64,000 nt of DNA from an uncultured Sphingomonadaceae bacterium (GTDB taxonomy: Bacteria > Pseudomonadota > Alphaproteobacteria > Sphingomonadales > Sphingomonadaceae), in NCBI GenBank assembly GCA_913060895.1, contig CAJXSN010000010.1, positions 1 to 64,000 on the forward strand, read 5' to 3'. The first letter of the stretch is position 1; every line of letters starts with the position of its first letter. Positions 44,859-52,888 of the stretch are shown one piece after another. The notes under the pieces were generated by a model. It worked only from the letters and a program-made list of their open reading frames with translations. It did no database searches and was not told the origin of the DNA. The translations under genes were made by a program, and so were the position numbers.

Positions 44859-46121
44859 CTAAGGCCGGGTCTGGCCATCACCCAGAACGAGATATTTGAA
44901 GCTCGTCAACTGTTCCAGACCGACGGGACCGCGCGCGTGCATCTTGCCAGTCGCAATGCCGATCTCCGCGCCCATGCCGAATTCTCCGCCATCGGAAAAC
45001 TGGGTGGAGACGTTGTGCATCACGACTGCGCTGTCGATAGAATTCAGGAAGACGCGGGCGGCCTCTGCCTGTTCGGTGATGATTGCATCGGTATGGCCGG
45101 ACGAATGCTGCGCCACGAAATCGATCCCTTCATCAAGGCCCGGCACCACTTTGATCGAAGCCACAGCGTCAAGGAATTCCGTATCGAAATCCTCCTCACT
45201 CGCGGGCTTCACCCGGCTGTCTATCGCTACCGAAGCTTCATCTCCGCGAAATTCGCAATCGGGCATGGCGTCCAGTATCATTGGAATCGTGCGCTCTGCC
45301 ACGGCCTGGTCGATAACAATGCTCTCTGTGGCGCCGCACACGCCGGTACGGCGCAGCTTCGCGTTACGGACGATGGCCACGGCCTTGTCCAGATCGGCAT
45401 CTTCATGAATGTAGCTGTGGCAGTTTCCATCCAGATGCAGCAGCGTAGGCACCTTGGCCTGATCACGCACCAGTTCCACCAATCCCCGTCCGCCGCGCGG
45501 TATCACGAGATCGACCGTATCGACCGCGCGCAGCAGTTCGGCCACCGCTTCGCGGGCTGTCGTCCGGACTGTCTGGACAGCATCTTCGGGCAGACCCGCC
45601 TTCTTCAATCCTGCCTGCATACAGGCGACGATTGCGCGTGTGGACCGGCGGCTTTCGGAACCGCCGCGCAGGATCACGGCATTGCCGGATTTGAGGCACA
45701 GGGCACTGGCATCCGCGCCGACATTCGGGCGGGATTCGTAAATCATCCCGATCACGCCGATGGGTACGGCAACCCGTTCGATCTTCAGGCCATTGGGCCG
45801 ATCGAATGTTGCCAGCCTGCGCCCGACCGGATCGGGCAGCTCGGCAATCTGGTCCAGCGCATCCGCCATCCCGGCAATCCGATCTTCATCCAGCATCAGG
45901 CGGTCGATGAACGATTCAGGCTTGGAACCGCGCACGCTTTCCACGTCCTGTGCATTCGCCTCGATAATGTCCGATGCCGCATTGCGCAGCGCATTGGCCG
46001 CTTCGCGCAGGGCCTCGTTCTTCTGTTCGGTGGTCGCACCCAGAAGTTCCCGCGATGCCTGCCGGGCGCGCTGGCCCAGTTGCGTGATGTGGATTTTCGG
46101 ATCGAGTTTTTCGTCGGTCAT
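44859..46121 (-). CDS. proA: Gamma-glutamyl phosphate reductase
   Basis: 420 residues. NADPH-dependent reduction of glutamyl-5-phosphate in proline synthesis. Catalytic Cys in [10 protein letters not shown], cofactor region [20 protein letters not shown]-terminal [16 protein letters not shown] motif. ATG 46121 (MTDEKLDP) is chosen. It is divergent from proB, whereas most bacteria have proBA in one operon. Confidence 0.96.
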   Translation of the reverse strand: MTDEKLDPKIHITQLGQRARQASRELLGATTEQKNEALREAANALRNAASDIIEANAQDVESVRGSKPESFIDRLMLDEDRIAGMADALDQIAELPDPVGRRLATFDRPNGLKIERVAVPIGVIGMIYESRPNVGADASALCLKSGNAVILRGGSESRRSTRAIVACMQAGLKKAGLPEDAVQTVRTTAREAVAELLRAVDTVDLVIPRGGRGLVELVRDQAKVPTLLHLDGNCHSYIHEDADLDKAVAIVRNAKLRRTGVCGATESIVIDQAVAERTIPMILDAMPDCEFRGDEASVAIDSRVKPASEEDFDTEFLDAVASIKVVPGLDEGIDFVAQHSSGHTDAIITEQAEAARVFLNSIDSAVVMHNVSTQFSDGGEFGMGAEIGIATGKMHARGPVGLEQLTSFKYLVLGDGQTRP

Positions 46122-46509
46122 AATGCTTCCTGCTGTTATCTTGCGTGCTGCTGTCCGCGTAAATGTCACGGGCCAGGCCAGCCTTCACTAGATGGCCGGC
46201 GCCCTGCCCTAAAAGAGGGTGAATATGCCGGATCGGCATAACCCTTCACCCGGCCGTAAAACAACCAGCCAATCATTTTAGAGCATTGTGCTAGTATAAT
46301 ACTCCGGATCAGCCCCCCGCCTTAAAACCGGTATTTTCAAAATAAATTAAAACCAGTGTGAAGAAAATAATTAAGCGAGAGTATTCAATTTATATTTCAT
46401 GCGCTTAAGCGCAACCGTAGTGAGAGATGTTTTCAAATCACGGTTGCGGGACCGCAAATGCCTAATTAAATCGCGTCCCGATACATTCAAGGATGAATTC
46501 AGGTTCAAT
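46122..46509. promoter_or_regulatory. Divergent proA/proB control region with hairpins
   Basis: 388 bases, AT-rich after 46260. A 14-pair hairpin (GGGTGAATATGCCG with its complement, one bulge) at 46217-46251 would lie in the proA leader. TATAAT at 46295-46300 is flanked by a symmetric sequence usable in both directions. On the proB side: the palindrome GCGCTTAAGCGC (46401-46412), an AACCGT/ACGGTT stem (46413-46446) and a CGGGAC/GTCCCG stem follow. Looks like a structured 5' leader rather than coding sequence. Confidence 0.5.
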
Positions 46510-47649
46510 ATGACAAAAAACAAACGGATCGTTGTCAAACTCGGCTCGGCGCTGATCGCCAATACGGACCGGCTTACACCGCGCTTCGGGTTTATCCAGC
46601 GCCTGCTGGAAGACGTGGCCCGCCTGCGTGACGACGGGTATGATGTGATTATTGCATCCTCGGGTGCGGTCGCCCTGGGCCTCAACACGGTCGGGGCGCG
46701 TCCGGAAACGGCGGGGCTGAGTGATAAACAGGCCGCCGCAGCGTGCGGGATGCCGTTGCTGCTGAATGCGTACAAACAGGTCGGGCTGGAATTCGGGTTC
46801 CAGATTTCGCAAATTCTGCTCACGCTGGGCGATTTCGAGGATCACCGCAGGTTCCTGAACACCCGCAACACCGTAAACCGCCTGTTACAATCCCGCATCG
46901 TGCCCATCGTGAACGAAAACGACACGATCACAACCGAGGAAATCCGGGTCGGCGACAATGACCGGCTGGCCGCCAAAATCGCGCAGATGGTGAGCGCAGA
47001 TCAATTCATCATCCTGACCGGGGTGGATGGACTGTATGACCGCGATCCTGCGCTGGAGGGTGCGCAGTTGATCGAGGAAGTCGAAGATGTCGCCGAATAT
47101 ATCGAGGCGGCGTCCGGCAAAAGCACGCTGGGAACGGGCGGAATGCTGACCAAGCTGCAGGCTGCAAACATGGCGCAGAACGCAGGCTGCACCACCTTTA
47201 TCGCCAATGGTGAGGCTGATTATCCGCTGACATCTGTTCTGAACGGCAGCCGGAAATGCACGAAATGCATCGCCAATCCCGATCCCGTTTCCCTGTGGGA
47301 TGCCTGGCTTGCCGACCGGCTCCAGATGGCAGGCAGTTTGGTCATTACGGGAGAAGCGGCCGCTCGCCTGCATCAAGACGATCCGATCGATCGCAATGAT
47401 GTGCTTTCCGTAACCGGCGATTTCTCGCGCGGCGATGTGCTGCATATCTATGACGAAAGCGGCACCGAACTGGCGCGCGGACTGTCGGATTTCTCCTCCG
47501 AAGAAGCGCGGGTGATGATCATGAACAAGGATATTCCGGCGCAGCAACTGCTCGGTTACCAGACCCATGCCGAGCTTATCCGCCCGGAAAATCTGGTTAC
47601 GGTGGAAAGCAGGCACCTGGCGTGGAGCTCCCCCGCCCATCCTGCCTGA
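46510..47649 (+). CDS. proB: Glutamate 5-kinase
   Basis: 379 residues: amino-acid kinase domain (KRIVVKLGSALIAN, VIIASSGAVALGL, NENDTI, GTGGMLTKLQAA) and a C-terminal PUA domain (about 285-370, KCIANPDPVSLWDAWLADRLQMAGSL and SRGDVLHIYDESG). First step of proline synthesis. Some features are divergent, notably the CRKCTK-like GSRKCTKCIA insertion before PUA. A non-conserved in-frame extension to 46399 is rejected; AGG six to eight bases before ATG 46510 supports this start. Confidence 0.93.
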   Translation: MTKNKRIVVKLGSALIANTDRLTPRFGFIQRLLEDVARLRDDGYDVIIASSGAVALGLNTVGARPETAGLSDKQAAAACGMPLLLNAYKQVGLEFGFQISQILLTLGDFEDHRRFLNTRNTVNRLLQSRIVPIVNENDTITTEEIRVGDNDRLAAKIAQMVSADQFIILTGVDGLYDRDPALEGAQLIEEVEDVAEYIEAASGKSTLGTGGMLTKLQAANMAQNAGCTTFIANGEADYPLTSVLNGSRKCTKCIANPDPVSLWDAWLADRLQMAGSLVITGEAAARLHQDDPIDRNDVLSVTGDFSRGDVLHIYDESGTELARGLSDFSSEEARVMIMNKDIPAQQLLGYQTHAELIRPENLVTVESRHLAWSSPAHPA

Positions 47650-47679
47650 TGGGCCCGCCTGACTACAGCTGTTCGGTTC

Positions 47680-48169
47680 AGCGTGTCACCACGTCCTTTG
47701 ACATCGGAGCCAGTTTTGCCAGCAGGCGGTTCTGCGCGGCAAACGGAACATCCGCTTCGCGATCATCTTCATCTCCAATGTCGAAAAGACACTGGCGATG
47801 CTTCACACCCTGCGGGATCTAGGCGTGCGCATCGCGCTCGATGATTTCGGAACGGGCTATTCCTCGCTCAGCTACCTTCGGTCTTTCCCGTTCGACAAGG
47901 TGAAGATCGACCGCTCCTTCGTCACCGATCTGGCCAATGGCGGCAACGGCCACGCGATCATTCGCGCCATTACGAGCCTGGCGGATGCGCTGGGCATGGA
48001 AACCCTTGCAGAAGGCGTCGAGGAATTCGACCAGCTCGATATTCTGCGCCGTGAAGGCTGCCGCAATGTACAGGGGTATCTGCTCAGCAGACCTCTCTCT
48101 GCCACCAAGGTCAGGGAATGGATGCACGAGGGCGAAGAGGAAAAGAAATTCCGCGCTGGCGCGTCGTGA
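47680..48169 (+). pseudogene. EAL-domain (c-di-GMP phosphodiesterase) remnant
   Basis: Codons from about 47767 onward read NVEKTLAMLHTLRDLGVRIALDDFGTGYSSLSYLRSFPFDKVKIDRSFV...LAEGVEEFDQLDILRREGCRNVQGYLLSRPL, the C-terminal half of an EAL domain. The EAL motif itself, the first metal ligands and any sensor part are missing upstream, where no matching frame is found. An internal ATG at 47798 could yield 123 residues, but without the catalytic N-half. A 5'-truncated gene relic; its exact left edge is uncertain. Confidence 0.75.
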
Positions 48170-48260
48170 AGTAGATTATCGTGAGGTAGATCGCATCGTG
48201 AAGCCGCCAGCGGAAATCGCGATCAAGCTCTGGATCAGAACGTCACGGTAAAGGAAATTT

Positions 48261-48962
48261 CTACGAACTCTGGTGGCCGATAACCGGGTTTCCGAATGAC
48301 GGAACTTCACGCGTTTCGGCCATCTGCACCATCATCGCCTCCGCGGCTTCGTAAACCTCGCCCCGTGTCGCAGCCAAAGCACTGAAAAGCACGATCTCCG
48401 CAAAACGGAACAGATATTCTGTGTCCTTTACCCGCCCGGTCGCCCAATCCAGAATCAGGGCATATTCCATGTTCGCCATGTGCCGCGTCAGATGTTCGAT
48501 ATCGACCCAGTCATGAAGCTGGCCTTTCGTGCGGAGGTCTGTCAGCCATTCGCTGGTATTGCCGACTGCCATTTCCTGCAGGATGTCGCGCAGCTCCGGA
48601 TGCGTTCCGGGCGCGAAATAAATCGTCGCCACCGCTTTTGCGTAGTTGCGCGCCTTGAGGTTGCCCCGATTCAGCACGATGGCCCGGTCGAGCAGTCCGG
48701 AAAGCGTCTTGTCGGACGTTTTGAATTTCACATTATAGCGCAAGGCATCATACATTTCGCGAATAGCCAGGCCTATCAGCCGATCCCTGTCGCCAAACGC
48801 GTTGTAAAGTGTCTTGGGCGCCACATTCGCCCGTTTGCTGAGTTCGCGCATGCTGAAACCTTCCAGCCCCTCTTCATTGATGAGCTTGCGGGTTTCATGA
48901 AGAATCCGTTCGCGCCTCTCGGCCATCTGAGGGCTGTCGTAAGTGGTTTGGATATTCAGCAA
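48261..48962 (-). CDS. TetR/AcrR family regulator of the catabolic cluster
   Basis: 233 residues. N-terminal HTH: RRERILHETRKLINEEGLEGFSMRELSKRANVAPKTLYNAFGDRDRLIGLAIREMY. The C-terminal ligand-binding domain is unclassified. It is the last gene on the strand of the 49-64 kb cluster, 74 bases after the thiolase-like gene, so probably senses a cluster metabolite. Start TTG 48962 keeps the conserved TTYDSPQMAERR lead; ATG 48926 is an alternative. Confidence 0.85.
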   Translation of the reverse strand: MLNIQTTYDSPQMAERRERILHETRKLINEEGLEGFSMRELSKRANVAPKTLYNAFGDRDRLIGLAIREMYDALRYNVKFKTSDKTLSGLLDRAIVLNRGNLKARNYAKAVATIYFAPGTHPELRDILQEMAVGNTSEWLTDLRTKGQLHDWVDIEHLTRHMANMEYALILDWATGRVKDTEYLFRFAEIVLFSALAATRGEVYEAAEAMMVQMAETREVPSFGNPVIGHQSS

Positions 48963-49036
48963 ATTATCAAGTATCCGGGCGCAAGTTCGTATGCCTTGCT
49001 ATGCGCTTGAGCCACGCGTTGCACAATAGTGTCCTA

Positions 49037-50182
49037 TCACCCTTTTTCGAGGATAGCGACCGCCGAGAGCCCTGGCGCCCCGTAGACTTGCGAATAAGCC
49101 AGACGGGGATCTTCGACCTGCCGGTTTTCTGCCTGACCGCGAAGCTGGAGGACATTTTCATAGACCTGCCGCAGGCCCGAGGCGCCAATCGGCTCTCCGC
49201 AAGCGATGCAGCCGCCATCTGTATTGATCGGCAACTGGCCGCCGATCGCGCTGCGTCCTTCCGCGATCCACTGCTCCTGCTCACCGTCGCGGCAGAACCC
49301 GTTCTCGGCCATATGCATGATTTCAGCGCCGCTTTCGGTATCCTGTATCTGGGCGACATCGATATCTTCGGGGCCGACCCCGGCCTTCTCGAACGCCGCA
49401 CGCGCTGCCAGCATGGTCGGCGTTTCGCCGCGCTCGACCGACAGTGACGGTGAAAACACCTCGAAACTGTTTTCCGGCCGGGTCTTGAGCGCCGCCGCCC
49501 TCAGCTTGACCTGTGTGCGCCCCAGTTCGCGCGCCTTCTTCTCCGAAGCCAGAATCAACGCGACCCCGCCTTCCGATGGACTGCAGAACATATATTGCGT
49601 CAAAGGATCGCTGATCATGCGCGAATTCAGTACGGCATCGGCATCCATCGGTGTGCGGCGCCAGGCATGGGAGGTTTTCGAGCCGTTCTCGAACGCTTTG
49701 GCCGCGACACCCGCCAGCGATTGCGCCGAAATCCCGTAATCGTGCATGTACCGCTGGATCTTCATCGCAAAGAACTGGGTCGTCAGCATCATGCCGGTTT
49801 CACCATACCATTGCGGCAGACCATATCTGACAGGATCAGGGTTGAACGATCCACGGGGATGTTTGTCGAACCCGACTGCAAGGGCCGTATCGAATTCCCC
49901 GGCCTTGATCGCCCAATATGCAGACAGGATGGAAGAGCCACCCGTGGCGCAGCCATTGGCGACATTGATGAACTGGATACCGGTCAGCCCCATCCGCGGC
50001 AGAACGGCATCGGCATTGCCGGAGGCTGAGGAGCCGCCAAAGGCCGCCTGCACGTCTTCCCACTCGATGCCGCCATCTTCCACTGCCAGCTTCGTGGCAT
50101 CCACCCCGAGGTCCAGGCCGGTCTTGCCTTCATGTCGCCCGAAGGGATGGATGCCGGCACCTATAACATACACATCATTCAT
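49037..50182 (-). CDS. Thiolase-like protein (Ltp2/SCP2-like) with altered active site
   Basis: 381 residues, thiolase fold. Cys78 (ANGCATGGSS) is kept at the nucleophile position, but NEAF is replaced (IQDTESG), GHPxG reads GEPIG (Glu330 instead of His), and the second Cys region reads QVYGAPG. Such changes mark thiolase-like proteins working with a DUF35 partner, including the steroid side-chain retro-aldolase Ltp2. The DUF35 gene directly upstream overlaps by four bases. Hence a C-C lyase or acyltransferase, not an ordinary thiolase. Confidence 0.82.
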   Translation of the reverse strand: MNDVYVIGAGIHPFGRHEGKTGLDLGVDATKLAVEDGGIEWEDVQAAFGGSSASGNADAVLPRMGLTGIQFINVANGCATGGSSILSAYWAIKAGEFDTALAVGFDKHPRGSFNPDPVRYGLPQWYGETGMMLTTQFFAMKIQRYMHDYGISAQSLAGVAAKAFENGSKTSHAWRRTPMDADAVLNSRMISDPLTQYMFCSPSEGGVALILASEKKARELGRTQVKLRAAALKTRPENSFEVFSPSLSVERGETPTMLAARAAFEKAGVGPEDIDVAQIQDTESGAEIMHMAENGFCRDGEQEQWIAEGRSAIGGQLPINTDGGCIACGEPIGASGLRQVYENVLQLRGQAENRQVEDPRLAYSQVYGAPGLSAVAILEKG

Positions 50183-50616
50183 GATTGGCTCCCATTGGCC
50201 GGTGCGAAGGCATAGGTCGTCATTTCCGACCCGTTCGCTGTCGGAAAGGACATGGTCACGCAATCCATCGGCATTCCGATCTCCAGACGCTCGGGATCGC
50301 CCGCGATCCGGCCCTCGATCATCGCCTCGTCCCCAAGCCGGACATAGCCGACCGCGAAAGGCTGATATTCTTCGGGGCTGTTAATCCCCACAAATGGCGG
50401 GTTTTTCGGCGGAATGCGCTGGATTGTATAGGTCCACAAAGTACCACTCGGCGGCAGCTCGATCCGTTTGTAGTCCCCTTCTTCCGCACCTTGCGGAATA
50501 GGAAAAACGACTTGCCCGGTTTGACGGTGTTTTCCCGCAACGATGCGCACCTTGCCGCCTTCGCCCGGGGAATAAAGATCATCGCGTCTTTGACTGGTAC
50601 TCTGCTGTTTAGCCAT
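50179..50616 (-). CDS. DUF35 OB-fold protein, zinc ribbon degenerate
   Basis: 145 residues. The N-terminal rubredoxin-like knuckle (RIVAGKHRQTGQVVFPIPQG) has lost the Cys pairs that normally bind zinc. The OB-fold (GTLWTYTIQRIPPKNPPFVGINSPEEYQPFAVGYVRLGDEAMIEGRIAGDPERLEIGMPM) is complete. DUF35 proteins form obligate complexes with thiolase-like enzymes and channel acyl-CoA substrates. Two bases separate it from the lipoyl gene; ATGA overlap with the thiolase-like gene. Confidence 0.85.
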   Translation of the reverse strand: MAKQQSTSQRRDDLYSPGEGGKVRIVAGKHRQTGQVVFPIPQGAEEGDYKRIELPPSGTLWTYTIQRIPPKNPPFVGINSPEEYQPFAVGYVRLGDEAMIEGRIAGDPERLEIGMPMDCVTMSFPTANGSEMTTYAFAPANGSQS

Positions 50617-50618
50617 AT

Positions 50619-50849
50619 TCAGGTAATCCGTGCGATCAGGGCGCCCACTTCGTATTCGGCATCGATTTCGCCGATAATCTCGACCTGCCCATCGGCGGGT
50701 GCATCCACCTCGGTTGTCGATTTGTCGGTTTCGACCGAATATAGCGGTGCGCCCTTGGTTATCTGCGCGCCGTTCTCGACGTACCATTCGGAAAGGGTGG
50801 CGGTTTCCGTGCTCATGCCAAGCTTGGGTATGCGAACTTCTACGGACAT
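50619..50849 (-). CDS. Stand-alone lipoyl (biotinyl/lipoyl) carrier protein
   Basis: 76 residues forming a single lipoyl domain: IPKLGMSTETATLSEWYVENG and VETDKSTTEV, with Lys43 as lipoylation site in the ETDKST hairpin. The full E2 chain of 2-oxoacid dehydrogenases would continue with an E3-binding and an acyltransferase domain; here it stops. It lies two bases from both E1 beta upstream and DUF35 downstream, so it should be the swinging arm carrying the acyl group made by E1. Confidence 0.92.
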   Translation of the reverse strand: MSVEVRIPKLGMSTETATLSEWYVENGAQITKGAPLYSVETDKSTTEVDAPADGQVEIIGEIDAEYEVGALIARIT

Positions 50850-50851
50850 TA

Positions 50852-51847
50852 TTATACTTTCTTTTCGGTGGCTTGCTGCGCTGCGTGGACGATGTCCGCG
50901 ACGCTGTAGAGGAAGGCCGTTTCCAGCGGTTTCGCGAAGGGAACGGGGGATGGGTAGGATGCAACCCGCTGGACCGGTCCGGCCAGTTCGCCGAACAGTT
51001 CCTCGTGGATGCGAGAGGAGATTTCCGCACCGGCCCCGAACGGACGGACTGCTTCGTGCACGATCACCGCGCGTTTTGTCTTGGCGACCGAGGACAGGAC
51101 TGCTTCCTCGTCCCAGGGCGATACGGTGCGCAGGTCGATGACTTCCGCCTCGATGCCTTCATCGGCAAGCTGGCCCGCCGCCTTCAGGCAATCGCCGACG
51201 CCCCGGCCATAAGTTATAAGAGTAACGTCCCCGCCCTCACGCACAATCGCCGCCTTGCCCAGCGGCACACGGTAGCCCGGCTTGGCAGCCGGACCGGTCA
51301 TTCCGTAATGGGTGATATTCTCGATAAGAATGGTCGGGTCCTCATCGTCAATTGCCGAGCGCATCAGCCCGTACGCATCGGCGGGATTGGATGCGGTGGC
51401 GATCTTGATCCCCGGAACATGGGCGAACCACGCCTCCAGCATATCGGAATGCTGCCCCCCGAAACCTACACCCGCACCGGTGGTTGTTCGCACGACCAGC
51501 GGGACATTCGTCTGTCCACCGGACATGAACCGTAATTTGGCAGCATGGTTGACCAGCTGGTCCATCGCGACAGTGATAAAGTTCATCAGCATGATCTCGG
51601 CCACAGGGCGCATGCCGGTGATGGCTGCCCCGACAGCCGCGCCGATGATCGCCTGTTCGGAGATGGGCGTGGAGCGCACACGCTTCGTGCCGTATTTGTC
51701 TGACAGCCCCTTGCTGACTTTGAACACACCGCCGCCCTGTTCGTCGGCAACGTCCTCGCCCAGCATGATGACGTTCTCGTCATCCGCCATCGCATCATCG
51801 AGCGCCGCGTTCAGCGCCTGTGCGAAACTCATTTTCTCCGCGCTCAT
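50852..51847 (-). CDS. 2-oxoacid dehydrogenase E1 component, beta subunit
   Basis: 331 residues, transketolase pyrimidine domain plus C-terminal domain. FAQALNAALDDAMADDENVIMLGEDVADEQGGGVFKVSKGL is the standard start; the GAGVGFGGQHSDMLEAWFAHVPGIKI block contains the HS(Q/D) active-site segment. Resembles acetoin and branched-chain dehydrogenase E1 beta. ATG overlaps the E1 alpha stop by four bases. Confidence 0.92.
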   Translation of the reverse strand: MSAEKMSFAQALNAALDDAMADDENVIMLGEDVADEQGGGVFKVSKGLSDKYGTKRVRSTPISEQAIIGAAVGAAITGMRPVAEIMLMNFITVAMDQLVNHAAKLRFMSGGQTNVPLVVRTTTGAGVGFGGQHSDMLEAWFAHVPGIKIATASNPADAYGLMRSAIDDEDPTILIENITHYGMTGPAAKPGYRVPLGKAAIVREGGDVTLITYGRGVGDCLKAAGQLADEGIEAEVIDLRTVSPWDEEAVLSSVAKTKRAVIVHEAVRPFGAGAEISSRIHEELFGELAGPVQRVASYPSPVPFAKPLETAFLYSVADIVHAAQQATEKKV

Positions 51848-52836
51848 GCCGCTTGCTCCGTCTCGTAGATATCGAACCTGATCTCATCCGGATCGGGCAG
51901 TTCGCTTTCCAGCGCGAAAGCGACGGCTTCCTCGATCTCCGCGTCCGCCTCCTGCTCGATCTGCGTCAGTTCAGCTTCGGACACCTGACGTTCGCTGATC
52001 CACTGGCGCAGCTTCGCCATGCTGGCACGTTCTTCCGCCGCACTGAGGTCTTCCTTGGGAACGTAGCTGTAATCCGCGCCGAAGATGTGCCCCAGCAGCC
52101 GGAAAGTGCGCGCTTCGAGCAAGGTCGGGCCGTCACCGGCACGCGCGCGGCTGACCGCTTCGCTCATCGCCTCATAGACGCTGGCCGGATCGAGTCCGTC
52201 GCATGAGACACCCGGCATGCCATAGCCTGCCGCGCGCTCAGCGATGCTGGATACCGATGTCCCGGCCGCGAGCGTCGTATGCTCGGCATACTGGTTGTTC
52301 TGGCACAGGAAGATCACCGGCAATTTCCACACCGATGCCATGTTGAGCGCTTCATGGAACGCACCGATATTGCTGGCCCCGTCACCGAAGCTTGCCACCG
52401 CCACGCGGTTTTCACCGCGAATTTGCGATGACATCGCCAAACCGTTGGCAATCGGAATGCCTGACCCCACGATCCCGGTGGTGACCATGACGCCCGTTTC
52501 GGGGTGGGTGATATGCATCGGCCCGCCCTTACCCTTGCACGTACCTGTGCGCTTGCCCGCAAACTCGGCCCATAACAGGCGCGAGGGAATGCCCTTGGCC
52601 AGCGCATCGTGAAGCCCGCGATAGGTCGTGACCAGATAATCCTCTGTCTCCAGAGCCGCCATCGCAGCAGCCGCGATCACCTCGTGCCCACGAACGGGAT
52701 AATAGGCGACCGCCAGTTCGCCATTGGTCAGCATCGCCCGAAATCGCTCGTCCGTGCGATTGATAAGATAGGCCTTGCGGTAAATCGTTCGCGCCATGTC
52801 GGGCGACAGGGATGGCGAAGATGCAGGTTTATTCAT
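51844..52836 (-). CDS. 2-oxoacid dehydrogenase E1 component, alpha subunit
   Basis: 330 residues. Thiamine diphosphate motif GDGASN (151-156) followed by FHEALNMASVWKLPVIFLCQNNQYAEHT; GKGGPMHITHPE is the conserved substrate region. Decarboxylates a 2-oxoacid with the beta subunit and passes the acyl group to a lipoyl domain. No E2 or E3 gene accompanies it; neighbours are a Rieske oxygenase upstream and the lipoyl/DUF35/thiolase-like genes downstream. Confidence 0.92.
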   Translation of the reverse strand: MNKPASSPSLSPDMARTIYRKAYLINRTDERFRAMLTNGELAVAYYPVRGHEVIAAAAMAALETEDYLVTTYRGLHDALAKGIPSRLLWAEFAGKRTGTCKGKGGPMHITHPETGVMVTTGIVGSGIPIANGLAMSSQIRGENRVAVASFGDGASNIGAFHEALNMASVWKLPVIFLCQNNQYAEHTTLAAGTSVSSIAERAAGYGMPGVSCDGLDPASVYEAMSEAVSRARAGDGPTLLEARTFRLLGHIFGADYSYVPKEDLSAAEERASMAKLRQWISERQVSEAELTQIEQEADAEIEEAVAFALESELPDPDEIRFDIYETEQAA

Positions 52837-52888
52837 GAACTGACCTCGTGGTTTTTGTTCCGCAAATGGAAATGGGCTGCGCCAATGT

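Noticed and set aside
44784-46241. 485-codon plus-strand open frame across proA
   Set aside because: Complement of a clear proA; His-rich, low-complexity composition typical of antisense frames.
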